Source of the DNA: Bacteroidota bacterium
GTDB lineage: Bacteria > Bacteroidota > Bacteroidia > Chitinophagales > Chitinophagaceae
Length of the DNA: 8,468 nucleotides
Assembly: GCA_029778965.1 (NCBI GenBank)
Contig: JAKPBL010000065.1
Span: 1 to 8,468, forward strand
Reading direction: 5' to 3'
Shown here piece by piece: positions 1 through 7,920 of this stretch. The position numbers and the translations under genes are program-made. Every line of letters starts with the position of its first letter. The first letter of the stretch is position 1. Under the pieces are notes generated by a model. The model was not told the DNA's origin and did not search any database. It saw only the letters and a program-made list of their open reading frames with translations.

Positions 1-894
1 CATCCTACGATCTTTACACATTTTGACGCGCTCGGGGCCGGCGAGGAACTGGTCATTGAGAACGATCACGACCCCAAGCCGTTGTACTATGAGCTTTTGG
101 GCGAACGGGGTAATATTTTTACCTGGGAGTACCTGGAGAAAGGCCCCACCTGGTTTGTAATAAAGATAACCCGCCTGGCGGCGGGTGGTGACGAAGAAAC
201 AGTGGGCGCCATCGCGGCACGCGATATCAGGAAGGCAGAGATACTGAAAGCAAGAGGCATCGACTTTTGCTGTGGCGGTAATAAAACACTGAAGGAAGCC
301 AGCAAGGAAGCGGGCGTAAACGAAATTGAATTGAAAGCAGCGTTGGAGGCAGCCGGTAAAACGCCGGTTTCGCCCTCGCAGGACTACGACAAATGGGAGC
401 CGGGTTTCCTGATAGACTATATTGTCAACACGCACCACCGTTATGTAAAAGAGATGCTCGGCAGCATTTGCGCTATGGCCGTTAAAGTAGCGCAGCGCCA
501 TGGCGAAGAGCACCCGGAGCTGAAAAAGCTGTCGAGAAGCCTGGCGCATTTTGCCGACGACCTGCTGGCGCACCTGGAAAAAGAAGAAACATTATTATTC
601 CCCGCCATCAAAGACGCATTTGCCAAAGGCGCTGATATGGCCTCTGCAGCAACAGGTTCTCTGCGACAGCGGATATTGATGTTGCAGAAGGAACATTCGG
701 TGGCCGGCGAAGACCTGGGTTTCTTCCGGAAACTGACAGGCAACTATGCTTTACCCGAAGATGCCTGCAACTCATATAACTATCTTTTCGCTAAGATGAA
801 GGAATTTGAAGACGATTTGCAGCGTCATATTCATCTCGAAAACAATATCCTTTTTCCCAAAGCAATGAAGCAGGCGGAAGCGCAAGCCGTTTAA
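1..894 (+). CDS. ric: Iron-sulfur cluster repair di-iron protein (RIC/YtfE/ScdA family) with N-terminal DUF2249 domain, 5' partial
   Basis: The reading frame is open from base 1, so the start lies upstream of the window; 297 residues are visible and end at TAA. Visible order: a DUF2249 domain (about residues 1-58, containing the DHDPKPL motif), an ScdA_N/DUF542 domain (about 67-120, with the paired cysteines of FCCGG at 90-91), and a hemerythrin-like four-helix domain (about 135-290). Aligned by eye to E. coli YtfE, all six di-iron ligands are present: His146, His191, Glu195, His232, His276 and Glu280, including the HLEKEETLLFP and HLENNILFP motifs. Family members are cytoplasmic and restore Fe-S clusters damaged by nitric oxide or peroxide, possibly by donating iron or handling NO. 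The DUF2249 fusion occurs in some family members. It is the first visible gene of a four-gene operon, and the next gene starts 9 bp downstream. An internal TTG at 82 is not the true start, because the conserved DUF2249 sequence continues upstream of it. Confidence 0.93.
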   Translation, partial: HPTIFTHFDALGAGEELVIENDHDPKPLYYELLGERGNIFTWEYLEKGPTWFVIKITRLAAGGDEETVGAIAARDIRKAEILKARGIDFCCGGNKTLKEASKEAGVNEIELKAALEAAGKTPVSPSQDYDKWEPGFLIDYIVNTHHRYVKEMLGSICAMAVKVAQRHGEEHPELKKLSRSLAHFADDLLAHLEKEETLLFPAIKDAFAKGADMASAATGSLRQRILMLQKEHSVAGEDLGFFRKLTGNYALPEDACNSYNYLFAKMKEFEDDLQRHIHLENNILFPKAMKQAEAQAV

Positions 895-903
895 CCGTAT
901 AAA

Positions 904-1740
904 ATGCAGCCGATGGAAATAAATAATAACACCAAAATTTCCGCGATCATCAAGGCCGATAAAGCGAGCATAGATGCGATCGCCGCAGTGGCAAAGCCGC
1001 TGGAGCGGCTTAAGAACCCGTTGCTCAGAAAGATAATGGCTTCCCGCGTTACCCTCTCGGAAGCGGCGAAAATGGGCGGCACCACCACTGAGGCGATTGC
1101 AAAGGCGCTGGAGCCACTGGGTTACAGGTATTCGGCTGCCAAAGAAAAGGCGCCCGGCACACAGCAGGAACCTGCCTGGCTGACAAAGGCCGACCATGAA
1201 AGCATTGTCGTGTACGATGTGCGGCCCATTATCGAAGAAGGAACCGATCCGCTGAAGGAGATACTGCACCGGTTTAAATCCGTACCCGCCGGCGGCATCT
1301 TCTGCATTGTCAATTCTTTTATTCCCACACCACTTATCCATCTGCTGGAGAAAGAGAAAGCGGAAGCGAGTTATGTGAAAACAATATCGGCCAGCGAGTT
1401 CCACACCTTTTTTCTGAAAGGCAAAAAGACGGCAGCTACGGCACACACGGAAAAAGGAAAGGTGATCATGGACGATCCCGCAGCATTCGAACAGGTATGC
1501 GCGCGTTTTTCTCCTGAAAACCGGAGAGAGATAGATGTGCGTGCCCTGGAAATGCCCGGGCCTATGCAGGCCATCCTGGCCGAGCTGGAAACCCTGCCCG
1601 CCGCCGGTATGCTGTACATTCACCACAAGCGGGTACCGGTCTATTTGCTGGAAGTGCTGGCCGACAAAGAGCTGGAAGTGCATATCAGCAATGTAGACGA
1701 AGGCAATGTGAAGATGGTTATATTTAAGCCCAATGGCTGA
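904..1740 (+). CDS. DUF1858-DUF2249-DUF2249 protein, probable redox/Fe-S stress accessory protein
   Basis: This is a soluble protein of 278 residues with no signal peptide or membrane segment. The N-terminal domain (about 8-75) matches the DUF1858 type, with the LKNPLLRK motif at 37-43 followed by a TLSEAAKMGG helix; it lacks the cysteines found in the redox-disulfide versions of that family. Two DUF2249 domains follow: about 97-175 (VVYDVRPI start, PAGGIFCIVNSF core) and about 207-276 (IDVRALEMPGP start, PAAGMLYIHHKRVP core). DUF2249 is related to the TusA-like fold, but no TusA-type active-site Cys-Pro is seen here; the only cysteines are C134 and C200. Its biochemical function is not established. 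Its place between an Fe-S repair protein and a heme-copper-like membrane protein suggests a role in nitrosative stress or metal/electron handling, which is inference. ATG at 904 was chosen; ATG at 913 is an equally possible start. The 3' end overlaps the next gene by 8 bp. Confidence 0.85.
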   Translation: MQPMEINNNTKISAIIKADKASIDAIAAVAKPLERLKNPLLRKIMASRVTLSEAAKMGGTTTEAIAKALEPLGYRYSAAKEKAPGTQQEPAWLTKADHESIVVYDVRPIIEEGTDPLKEILHRFKSVPAGGIFCIVNSFIPTPLIHLLEKEKAEASYVKTISASEFHTFFLKGKKTAATAHTEKGKVIMDDPAAFEQVCARFSPENRREIDVRALEMPGPMQAILAELETLPAAGMLYIHHKRVPVYLLEVLADKELEVHISNVDEGNVKMVIFKPNG

Positions 1741-2998
1741 TGTCAATATTGCAAAAGCGCCTGCTAATGATGCCGTGCTGCCGTTTTATGCGACCGGCGC
1801 GCTGGCCTTTCTGGCGCTTTGCGTATTACTGCTCGTTAGCCCGCAGAGCCTGCAAACCCATTTTTTCAATCCGCACCTGCTTAGCATCGTGCATACTGCA
1901 GCCCTGGGCTGGGGCACGATGGTCATTTTCGGAGCCGCGCATCAATTATTGCCCGTTATCTGCGAGCAGGATTTGTACAGCGAAAGAATGGCATCGTTTT
2001 GCTGGTACACACTCACCACCGGCATTGCCCTGTTCGTGTTCTCTTTCTGGGATATGCGCACCGGGTGGCTGATGATTACCGGCGGCGCCCTGGTAGTGCT
2101 GTCGGTGTTGTTGTTTGTAATAAATGTATTGCTCACCAGCCGGATCTGCACCCGGTACTCCGTGCAAAAAATGCTGATCGTATCGTCATCGCTCTGGTTG
2201 TTATTTACAGTGGTTGTCGGCCTGCTGCTGGCCGTCAACCTGGCATTTCCTTTTTTTACCCGTAGTCATCTCGACATACTGAAGCTGCACGCGCATGCCG
2301 GTATCGCCGGCTGGTTTTTACAACTGATAACCGGTGTAAGCGCCAAACTGGTACCCATGTTCCTGCTGGGCAAAGCAGGAGAAGAAAAATGGCTGAAGTA
2401 TGCCTGCCTGTTTCAAAATGCGGGGCTGTTGTTGTTTCTCGCCGACGGATACCTGAACGGAGTGGGCGACCGTTCGCTGCTCTACGGTGCGCTCATATTG
2501 GCAGGCGTATTGTGCTGGATGCGGTACTTATGGACCGCCTACAAAAGCAGGTTACGCAAAAAGGTGGATGTAATGATGAAGCATACCGCCTTTTCGTTTT
2601 GCTGCCTGCTTATCGCGTTTGCGCTCTTGCCCTGGGTATTGTACGCACAGGGAAGCCGCTGGGCCATGCTCTACGGCAGCTTTATTTTCCTGGGCTGGAT
2701 AACCGGGATTATTCTCGGAAAATCATTTAAAACACTTCCTTTTATTGTCTGGAATGGTCACTACAAGCACTTGTCCGGTAAGGTAAAAGTGCCGTTGCCC
2801 AAACACCTGTACAATGAAAGAATGGTTGAATGGCAACTGCCGGCTTTTGTAGTAGCTTTGTTTTCGCTGGCCCTGGCATTGATACTCGACAACCTGCTGC
2901 TGATCCGGCTGTCGCTGGTAAGCTGGCTTATCGTTGCCCTGCTGTATAACATCAATGTGTTCAAGACCCTGCTGCACAAAACAAAAACGCTGGAATGA
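1733..2998 (+). CDS. 12-helix membrane protein, heme-copper oxidase subunit I-like / NnrS-like
   Basis: The protein has 421 residues and about 12 hydrophobic helices, roughly at 15-36, 49-76, 86-106, 111-134, 146-174, 186-212, 220-241, 249-267, 284-304, 310-338, 367-386 and 388-410. Histidines sit inside helices at positions typical of heme or metal ligands: His54 and His70 in helix 2 (HTAALGWG and GAAHQLLPV), and the HAHAGIAGW motif (His186, His188) at the start of helix 6. The HAHxGxxGW pattern is shared with the NnrS and heme-copper oxidase-like superfamily. The paired CuB histidines of true oxidases are not seen, so proton-pumping oxygen reduction is unlikely. NnrS proteins are linked to NO resistance, and the adjacent RIC gene fits that. 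The start codon lies 8 bp inside the previous gene and the stop overlaps the next start, indicating translational coupling. The family assignment is moderately sure; the substrate is unknown. Confidence 0.78.
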   Translation: MADVNIAKAPANDAVLPFYATGALAFLALCVLLLVSPQSLQTHFFNPHLLSIVHTAALGWGTMVIFGAAHQLLPVICEQDLYSERMASFCWYTLTTGIALFVFSFWDMRTGWLMITGGALVVLSVLLFVINVLLTSRICTRYSVQKMLIVSSSLWLLFTVVVGLLLAVNLAFPFFTRSHLDILKLHAHAGIAGWFLQLITGVSAKLVPMFLLGKAGEEKWLKYACLFQNAGLLLFLADGYLNGVGDRSLLYGALILAGVLCWMRYLWTAYKSRLRKKVDVMMKHTAFSFCCLLIAFALLPWVLYAQGSRWAMLYGSFIFLGWITGIILGKSFKTLPFIVWNGHYKHLSGKVKVPLPKHLYNERMVEWQLPAFVVALFSLALALILDNLLLIRLSLVSWLIVALLYNINVFKTLLHKTKTLE

Positions 2999-3324
2999 AT
3001 ATCGATCTTACCCATACACATGTCAACGAGGTTATGCAGGCGCAAAATGCGCTGTACAATGTGATAGATCCCGAGCTTTTTGTGAATGTGGTTGACCTGG
3101 GACTGATCTACCATATTGAATTTCCGCCCGACGATCATATCCGGGTCACTATGACGCTCTCCACACCGCACTGCCCGATGGGCGAAGCCATCACCACAGG
3201 TGTGAAAAATGCGTTGGAGGCCAGCTTTCCCGGGAAAGTGATAGATATTCAATTAACCTTCGACCCCCCCTGGAGTTTTGAAAGACTTACCGCCGAAGGG
3301 CGGCAGCAACTCGGTGTAAAGTAA
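2995..3324 (+). CDS. MIP18/DUF59 family Fe-S cluster assembly factor (SufT/PaaD-like)
   Basis: This 109-residue cytoplasmic protein covers a single MIP18 (DUF59) domain with little extra. The hallmark features are visible: DPEL at 25-28, VDLGLIY at 33-39, the TLSTPHCPMGE segment with the conserved Cys60, and the C-terminal FDPPWSFERLT segment (89-99). Stand-alone members of this family (SufT-like) take part in maturing Fe-S proteins; PaaD members serve the phenylacetyl-CoA oxygenase, but no paa genes are present here. Neighbouring Fe-S repair and heme-copper-like genes make an Fe-S or metal-site maturation role the better guess. The ATG overlaps the stop of the membrane-protein gene in an ATGA arrangement (4 bp), which fixes the start and implies coupled translation. 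It is the last gene of the operon and faces the permease gene 15 bp away. Confidence 0.92.
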   Translation: MNIDLTHTHVNEVMQAQNALYNVIDPELFVNVVDLGLIYHIEFPPDDHIRVTMTLSTPHCPMGEAITTGVKNALEASFPGKVIDIQLTFDPPWSFERLTAEGRQQLGVK

Positions 3325-3339
3325 TCAATATGCTGCCGT

Positions 3340-5679
3340 TCAACGAATACTCTCCGCCACGTTAACATCCAGCGCCCGTCCAACTTCTTTACCGGTAACC
3401 GCCAGTGTAAGCAAAACCATACCTGTAGCGGGCAACAGGAAATCTGTCCATTGCATGTGCACATGATAAGCATACCCCGTCAGCCACCTGTTCATCAGGA
3501 AATAACAAACCGGCAACCCGATGACCAGGGCCAGTAATACGATCTGCAAAAAGCCGCCGGACAACAACCGGGCGAGCTGCCATTGACCGGCACCCAGCAA
3601 CTTGCGTATACCGATCTCGCGCGTGCGTTGGCGCAATAGCAGGCTGGCCATGCCATATAATCCGAGACACGCGAGAAACAAAGCAAGCAGGGTAAATGCA
3701 TTGAAAACGGAAGCGGCCTTCCTATCGGGTACATATTGTTCCGCAACCATATCAGTTACATATTGGTGCCGGAAAGGAATATCACTGATATACTGTTCGT
3801 ATATTTTTTTTACCGCCGATAGCGATCCGGGTTGTACCTGCGCAGTGATAACAGGCGATTGCTGATCGCTGTAAGTCATCATCAGCGGCTCGATCTTATT
3901 GTGCATCGACTCGAAATGAAAATCCTTGACCACCCCGATCAGTACCTGCTCATTTCCCTTGTCGTCGTATGATCTCATGCCCACCGGATGCGTCCAGCCC
4001 ATGCGCCTGACCAACGCTTCATTGACCATGAATGCACCGCCTTTGTCGCCGGCAACCGAACCTGAAAAAGCCCGCCCAGCCACCAGCGGGATCGCATAGG
4101 CCGACAGGAATGCGGGGTCTATAGCCAGAAAACGGATCGGTACCTCCATTTTGCCGCCTTCTTCTTTTTCCAGGATGGAACTACCGAATGCCTGGGTTTC
4201 ATAAGCAATACCGCTGGTGGAAACAGCGCTGGTAAAAGACCGTGCGGCCAACGCTTCCCGAAAGGCTTTTATGGCGGAAAGATGGGTGGAGTCGTTCGGA
4301 ACAAATATTTGCAGTAAATCGGCCGACCGGTAACCGGGGTCGGTATGCTGCAGAAACCTTGTCTGTTTATACATGATCAGTGTGCAGAAAAGCAACCCGC
4401 CGGCTATTGTACATTGAAACAACAGCAATGATTTCCGCAAAAGCAAACCCGAGGCGCTGTTTTTCCAGCTTCCTTTGAGCACGATGGCCGGCTGGTAGCG
4501 GGCCAGCACAATAGCGGGGTAGAGCCCGCCCAGCAGCAGGCTGGCCGCCAGTGCAGCGAGTATATACCCGGCCGTACTACCCACGGTAAAAATGATATGT
4601 ATTTGCAGCAAATGATTGACTAACGGAATGACGGCCGCCAATAGCAGTATGGCCAATAGCCACGCGATACAGATAAGCACCAGCGATTCAACCATGAACT
4701 GGCCAATAAGCATTCTTGCCGGGGCGCCTGCCGCCTTTCTGACCCCTACTTCCCGTGCCCGTTCCGTTGATTTGGTGATGGAGAAGTTGACATAATTGGC
4801 CAGCGCGATAAGCAATATCAACACCGCCAGCAGGCCCAGTACGGGCAGGTAAGTGCTGTTCCCTTTTGGTGTATCCATCTCTTTGGAAGCGCTGAAATGA
4901 ACTTTCTCCAGCGGTTCCACCTCAAACGAAACATTCCAGTTGATGGCGCCCATCGATTTCAGTTCCGCCAGTGGAAGGGGAGCAATGTCTTTCGTTATCT
5001 TTCTGGCAAATGCCTGGCTGTTCGTGTTCTGCGAAAAGAGTACAAAGCAGAAATAGGGCATGTCTTCTACCCACGACTTTTCTTTGGAAAAATCACCCGA
5101 CAGCAGGGCGTCGATGGTAATATCGCTGTTAACCGGGCGGTCGTCGAACACAGCCGTTATCGTATAGTTTTTCCTGTTGCACGTCAGTATTTGTCCCACA
5201 GCAGCGGTGCTGCCGAAATATTTCCGGGCCGTTGATGCGCTAAGGGCGATGGCATCGGGCCGGTCGAGCGCCCGCCGGTCGCCCGCTATAAAGTTGACAT
5301 CAAAAACGCTGAACAGGCTGCTGTCGCTGTAATGGAAATTTTCTTCCGCATACAATTGTTGGTTCTTGCTAACAGTAGCTGTCAATGGGCGTATGCCTGC
5401 TATTGCTTCTACTTCGGGATAGTGTAAGAGTGCAGGCAGCAGGGGAGTAGCCACCCGCGCAATGGCCATTTGCTTGTCGGGCATGCCCAATACTGTGGTG
5501 ACACGTGCTATCCGGCCGGCATGCCGGTTGTATTGGTCGTAACTCTTTTCGTGAGCGATATAAATACCTATCAGCAAACAGGCGGCAAGACCGCCACTCA
5601 GGCCCAGCAACTGGATGAGAGACAACAGGCGATGCTTGCGGGCGTTTCGCCAGCCGAGCAGCAGGTAGTTCCTGATCAT
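3340..5679 (-). CDS. ABC transporter permease, MacB/FtsX type (two FtsX domains)
   Basis: This 779-residue inner-membrane protein has the duplicated layout common in Bacteroidota. It has an N-terminal helix (about 20-42) followed by a MacB_PCD periplasmic domain (about 45-265); a first FtsX domain (about 275-402) with the cytoplasmic signature RAREVGVRKAAGA at 307-319; a central helix (about 414-436); a second periplasmic domain (about 440-640); and a second FtsX domain (about 655-767) with RTREIGIRKLLGA at 685-697. The C-terminus, DVNVAESIR, matches the usual NPxxSLR-like ending. The length is normal for the type and no frameshift is seen. Such proteins need a MacB-type ATPase and move or release lipoproteins, peptides or lipids, or transmit force across the envelope. 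No ATPase, membrane-fusion or outer-membrane gene is in the window, so the substrate cannot be stated. It is transcribed divergently from the GH3 gene and convergently with the Fe-S operon. Confidence 0.95.
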   Translation of the reverse strand: MIRNYLLLGWRNARKHRLLSLIQLLGLSGGLAACLLIGIYIAHEKSYDQYNRHAGRIARVTTVLGMPDKQMAIARVATPLLPALLHYPEVEAIAGIRPLTATVSKNQQLYAEENFHYSDSSLFSVFDVNFIAGDRRALDRPDAIALSASTARKYFGSTAAVGQILTCNRKNYTITAVFDDRPVNSDITIDALLSGDFSKEKSWVEDMPYFCFVLFSQNTNSQAFARKITKDIAPLPLAELKSMGAINWNVSFEVEPLEKVHFSASKEMDTPKGNSTYLPVLGLLAVLILLIALANYVNFSITKSTERAREVGVRKAAGAPARMLIGQFMVESLVLICIAWLLAILLLAAVIPLVNHLLQIHIIFTVGSTAGYILAALAASLLLGGLYPAIVLARYQPAIVLKGSWKNSASGLLLRKSLLLFQCTIAGGLLFCTLIMYKQTRFLQHTDPGYRSADLLQIFVPNDSTHLSAIKAFREALAARSFTSAVSTSGIAYETQAFGSSILEKEEGGKMEVPIRFLAIDPAFLSAYAIPLVAGRAFSGSVAGDKGGAFMVNEALVRRMGWTHPVGMRSYDDKGNEQVLIGVVKDFHFESMHNKIEPLMMTYSDQQSPVITAQVQPGSLSAVKKIYEQYISDIPFRHQYVTDMVAEQYVPDRKAASVFNAFTLLALFLACLGLYGMASLLLRQRTREIGIRKLLGAGQWQLARLLSGGFLQIVLLALVIGLPVCYFLMNRWLTGYAYHVHMQWTDFLLPATGMVLLTLAVTGKEVGRALDVNVAESIR

Positions 5680-5760
5680 ACGCTGTTTTCTGTGATAAAT
5701 GTAAAAAGAACCGCCAGGGTTGCCCGCCTTTATTTATCTTGCTCTTTCAGTTTATATACT
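5680..5760. promoter_or_regulatory. Divergent intergenic region, probable promoters for permease and GH3 gene
   Basis: These 81 bp lie between the start codons of two divergent genes, so both promoters must sit here or inside the coding ends. On the - strand, 5703-5696 reads TACATTTA, one base off the Bacteroidota -7 consensus TAnnTTTG and about 17 bp before the permease ATG; no clear TTTG -33 box is visible at the expected spacing. On the + strand, 5735-5742 (TATCTTGC) is a partial -7 match about 18 bp before the GH3 ATG. The only TTG upstream (5720-5722) is too close for the usual spacing. No Shine-Dalgarno sequence is present before either ATG, as is normal for the phylum. Promoter positions are weakly supported. 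Confidence 0.35.
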
Positions 5761-7911
5761 ATGCCGAAACTGCCTGTTCTTTTTTTTGCCGGCGCTTTCT
5801 TCATCGGCACCCGATTGGCTGCCCAGTCCGTTGCTCCGCTCTTTCGCGATCCGAAGGCGCGCATCGATCTGCGGGTGAACGACCTGCTTGGGCAGCTTAC
5901 CATCAACGAAAAGATCGGCCTCCTGGGTCATGAAGCAACGGCAGTAGAACGCCTGGGTATACCGGCGTATAACTGGTGGAATGAGGCATTGCACGGTGTG
6001 GCACGCGCAGGTAATGCCACGGTATTTCCGCAGGCCATCGCCCTGGCGGCCAGCTTCAACCCCGACCTGTTGCAGCAGTGCGCCGATGCGATCTCGACCG
6101 AAGCACGCGCGAAGTACAACCTGGCAAGGGCGCAGGGGCGGCACCTGCAATACATGGGACTCACTTTCTGGTCGCCCAATATCAACCTGTTTCGTGATCC
6201 GCGGTGGGGTCGCGGACAGGAAACCTACGGCGAAGATCCTTTTCTTACCGCAGCCATGGGAATCGCCTTCGTTAAAGGCTTGCAGGGAAGTGACCTGCTG
6301 CACCTGAAAACCGCTGCCGCCGCCAAACATCTCGCAGTGCACAGCGGTCCCGAAAAAGGACGGCATGCCTTTAATGCGGTCGTTTCCGAAAAAGAGCTGC
6401 GTGAAACTTATTTGTATGCGTTCCACCAATTGGTGAATAATGGCGTGGAAGCCGTGATGTGTGCCTACAACCGCCTGAACGGAGAACCCTGCTGCACCAG
6501 CAGTTCGCTTATGCAGCAGATACTGCGTAAGGAATGGAAATTCGGCGGACATATAGTCACCGATTGCGGCGCCCTCGACGATATCTATACCCAGCATAAA
6601 ACCTATCCCGACCCCGTTACCACCGCAGCAGCGGCTGTTAAAGCGGGTATCAGTCTCGAATGCGGTTCCGTGCTGCAACGGCACGTAAAAGAGGCGCTCG
6701 ATAAAAAGCTGCTGACGGTAAAAGACATCGACAGCGCCCTGGCGCCGGCTTTCCGCACACAAATAAAGCTTGGTTTCTTTGACCCGGTTGGTTGGTCGAA
6801 GTATGATGCCTATACCGCTGATAGCATCAGCAACGATTATCACCGTTCCCTTAACCGTAAGATGGCGGCAGAAAGCATGGTGCTGCTGAAGAACAATAAT
6901 AACCTGCTGCCTTTACGCAAAGAAAACTACCCTGCGGTAATGATCGTTGGCCCCAATGCAGGATCGATCGATGCACTGCTGGGCAGCTACCATGGTGTAA
7001 GCGACAAAGGAGTGAATGTAGTCGAAGGCATCACCGCCGCTGTGGGGCCGGGCATACGTGTGGAATATGACATGGGATGCGATTACACCGATACCAGCCG
7101 CTTCGGCGGCATCTGGGCTGCGGGCAATGCCAATATCACCATTGCGGTGCTGGGACTCACCGCCGTATATGAAGGTGAAGAAGGGGATGCTTTTCTTGCA
7201 GAGAATGGCGCCGACCGCAAACACCTGCAACTGCCTGCCGCGCATGTGGCTTACCTGAAAGCCTTGAGAAAAGGAACAAAAACACCCCTGGTACTGGTGA
7301 TCAATGCAGGTAGCGCCATCGATATCAGCTCGGTAGAGCCTTATGCCGATGCCATACTGATGGCCTGGTACCCGGGCGACCAGGGCGGTAATGCCATCGC
7401 AGACGTATTATACGGTAAGCAGGCGCCCTCGGGCCGGCTGCCGGTTACATTTTACAAATCGCTCGACGATCTTCCGCCGTATGAAAGCTATGCCCTCGAA
7501 GGGCGTACCTATCGCTATTTCAGGGGCAAGCCCCTGTATCCTTTCGGATATGGTCTGAGTTATTCGCAGTTCGACTGCCGATGGGTCAGCAAACCGGTAT
7601 TCAGGAATGGTGCCTGGGAAGCGGTGGTGGCCCTGAAGAACACCGGTACGCATGATGCTGCCGAAACCCTGCAACTGTATGTTTCGGCGGGCAATCGGCC
7701 GGGCATGCCGGTTAAAGAATTGCGCGGCTTTCAAAAGGTATTTGTTCCCGCCGGCGAAATACGCGAAATGACCTTTAGGCTCAACACTTCCCAATTGCAG
7801 CAATGGGATGAGGCGCAACGAAAGTGGTATGTGCCGAAAGGAAAATATCATTTCCAGGTTGCCGCCAATGCGCGCGACAATTATCTCGACGAAGAAATAA
7901 CTATACAATAA
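5761..7911 (+). CDS. Secreted glycoside hydrolase family 3 enzyme, beta-xylosidase/beta-glucosidase-like
   Basis: The protein has 716 residues. A signal peptide (about 1-21) ends in LAAQS, so export to the periplasm or beyond is likely. The GH3 N-terminal TIM barrel (about 30-335) contains NWWNEALHGV (71-80), FRDPRWGRGQETYGEDP (144-160), AKHLAVHSGPE (188-198) and the nucleophile region VTDCGALDD, with Asp268 the expected nucleophile. The alpha/beta sandwich domain (about 370-565) carries EGEE at 471-474, the likely general acid/base segment. A C-terminal fibronectin III-like domain (about 618-702) contains VKELRGFQKV. NWWNEALHG and TDCGA resemble the plant BXL and bacterial xylan 1,4-beta-xylosidase branch, so release of xylose, arabinose or glucose from plant-derived oligosaccharides is expected; exact specificity cannot be read from the sequence. 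There is no PA14 insertion. The frame stays open upstream to 5470, but that part is antisense to the permease gene; ATG 5761 is chosen because the signal peptide begins there. Confidence 0.94.
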   Translation: MPKLPVLFFAGAFFIGTRLAAQSVAPLFRDPKARIDLRVNDLLGQLTINEKIGLLGHEATAVERLGIPAYNWWNEALHGVARAGNATVFPQAIALAASFNPDLLQQCADAISTEARAKYNLARAQGRHLQYMGLTFWSPNINLFRDPRWGRGQETYGEDPFLTAAMGIAFVKGLQGSDLLHLKTAAAAKHLAVHSGPEKGRHAFNAVVSEKELRETYLYAFHQLVNNGVEAVMCAYNRLNGEPCCTSSSLMQQILRKEWKFGGHIVTDCGALDDIYTQHKTYPDPVTTAAAAVKAGISLECGSVLQRHVKEALDKKLLTVKDIDSALAPAFRTQIKLGFFDPVGWSKYDAYTADSISNDYHRSLNRKMAAESMVLLKNNNNLLPLRKENYPAVMIVGPNAGSIDALLGSYHGVSDKGVNVVEGITAAVGPGIRVEYDMGCDYTDTSRFGGIWAAGNANITIAVLGLTAVYEGEEGDAFLAENGADRKHLQLPAAHVAYLKALRKGTKTPLVLVINAGSAIDISSVEPYADAILMAWYPGDQGGNAIADVLYGKQAPSGRLPVTFYKSLDDLPPYESYALEGRTYRYFRGKPLYPFGYGLSYSQFDCRWVSKPVFRNGAWEAVVALKNTGTHDAAETLQLYVSAGNRPGMPVKELRGFQKVFVPAGEIREMTFRLNTSQLQQWDEAQRKWYVPKGKYHFQVAANARDNYLDEEITIQ

Positions 7912-7920
7912 AGTATACCG

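Noticed and set aside
772..1746. Long open frame on the - strand (324 codons) opposite the first two operon genes
   Set aside because: It lies fully antisense to two well-supported genes, and its translation is rich in His, Cys, Phe and Arg with no recognisable domain, as expected of a shadow frame.
1740..2072. Open frame on the + strand starting at an ATG overlapping the second gene's stop
   Set aside because: It is a different frame from the 12-helix membrane protein, which has clear hydrophobic helices and conserved motifs; the alternative translation has no recognisable features.
3290..3303. Perfect 5-bp GC hairpin (CCGCC, 4-base loop, GGCGG) that might terminate the permease transcript on the - strand, about 36 bp after its stop
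   Set aside because: The stem is short, no T-run follows on either strand, and it lies inside the coding end of the MIP18 gene, so it may be chance.
5470..5760. Upstream in-frame extension of the GH3 reading frame
   Set aside because: The extension is antisense to the permease start and would bury the signal peptide that begins at the ATG at 5761.
5752..6843. Long open frame on the - strand (363 codons) opposite the GH3 gene
   Set aside because: It is antisense to the conserved GH3 catalytic domain and shows no domain of its own.
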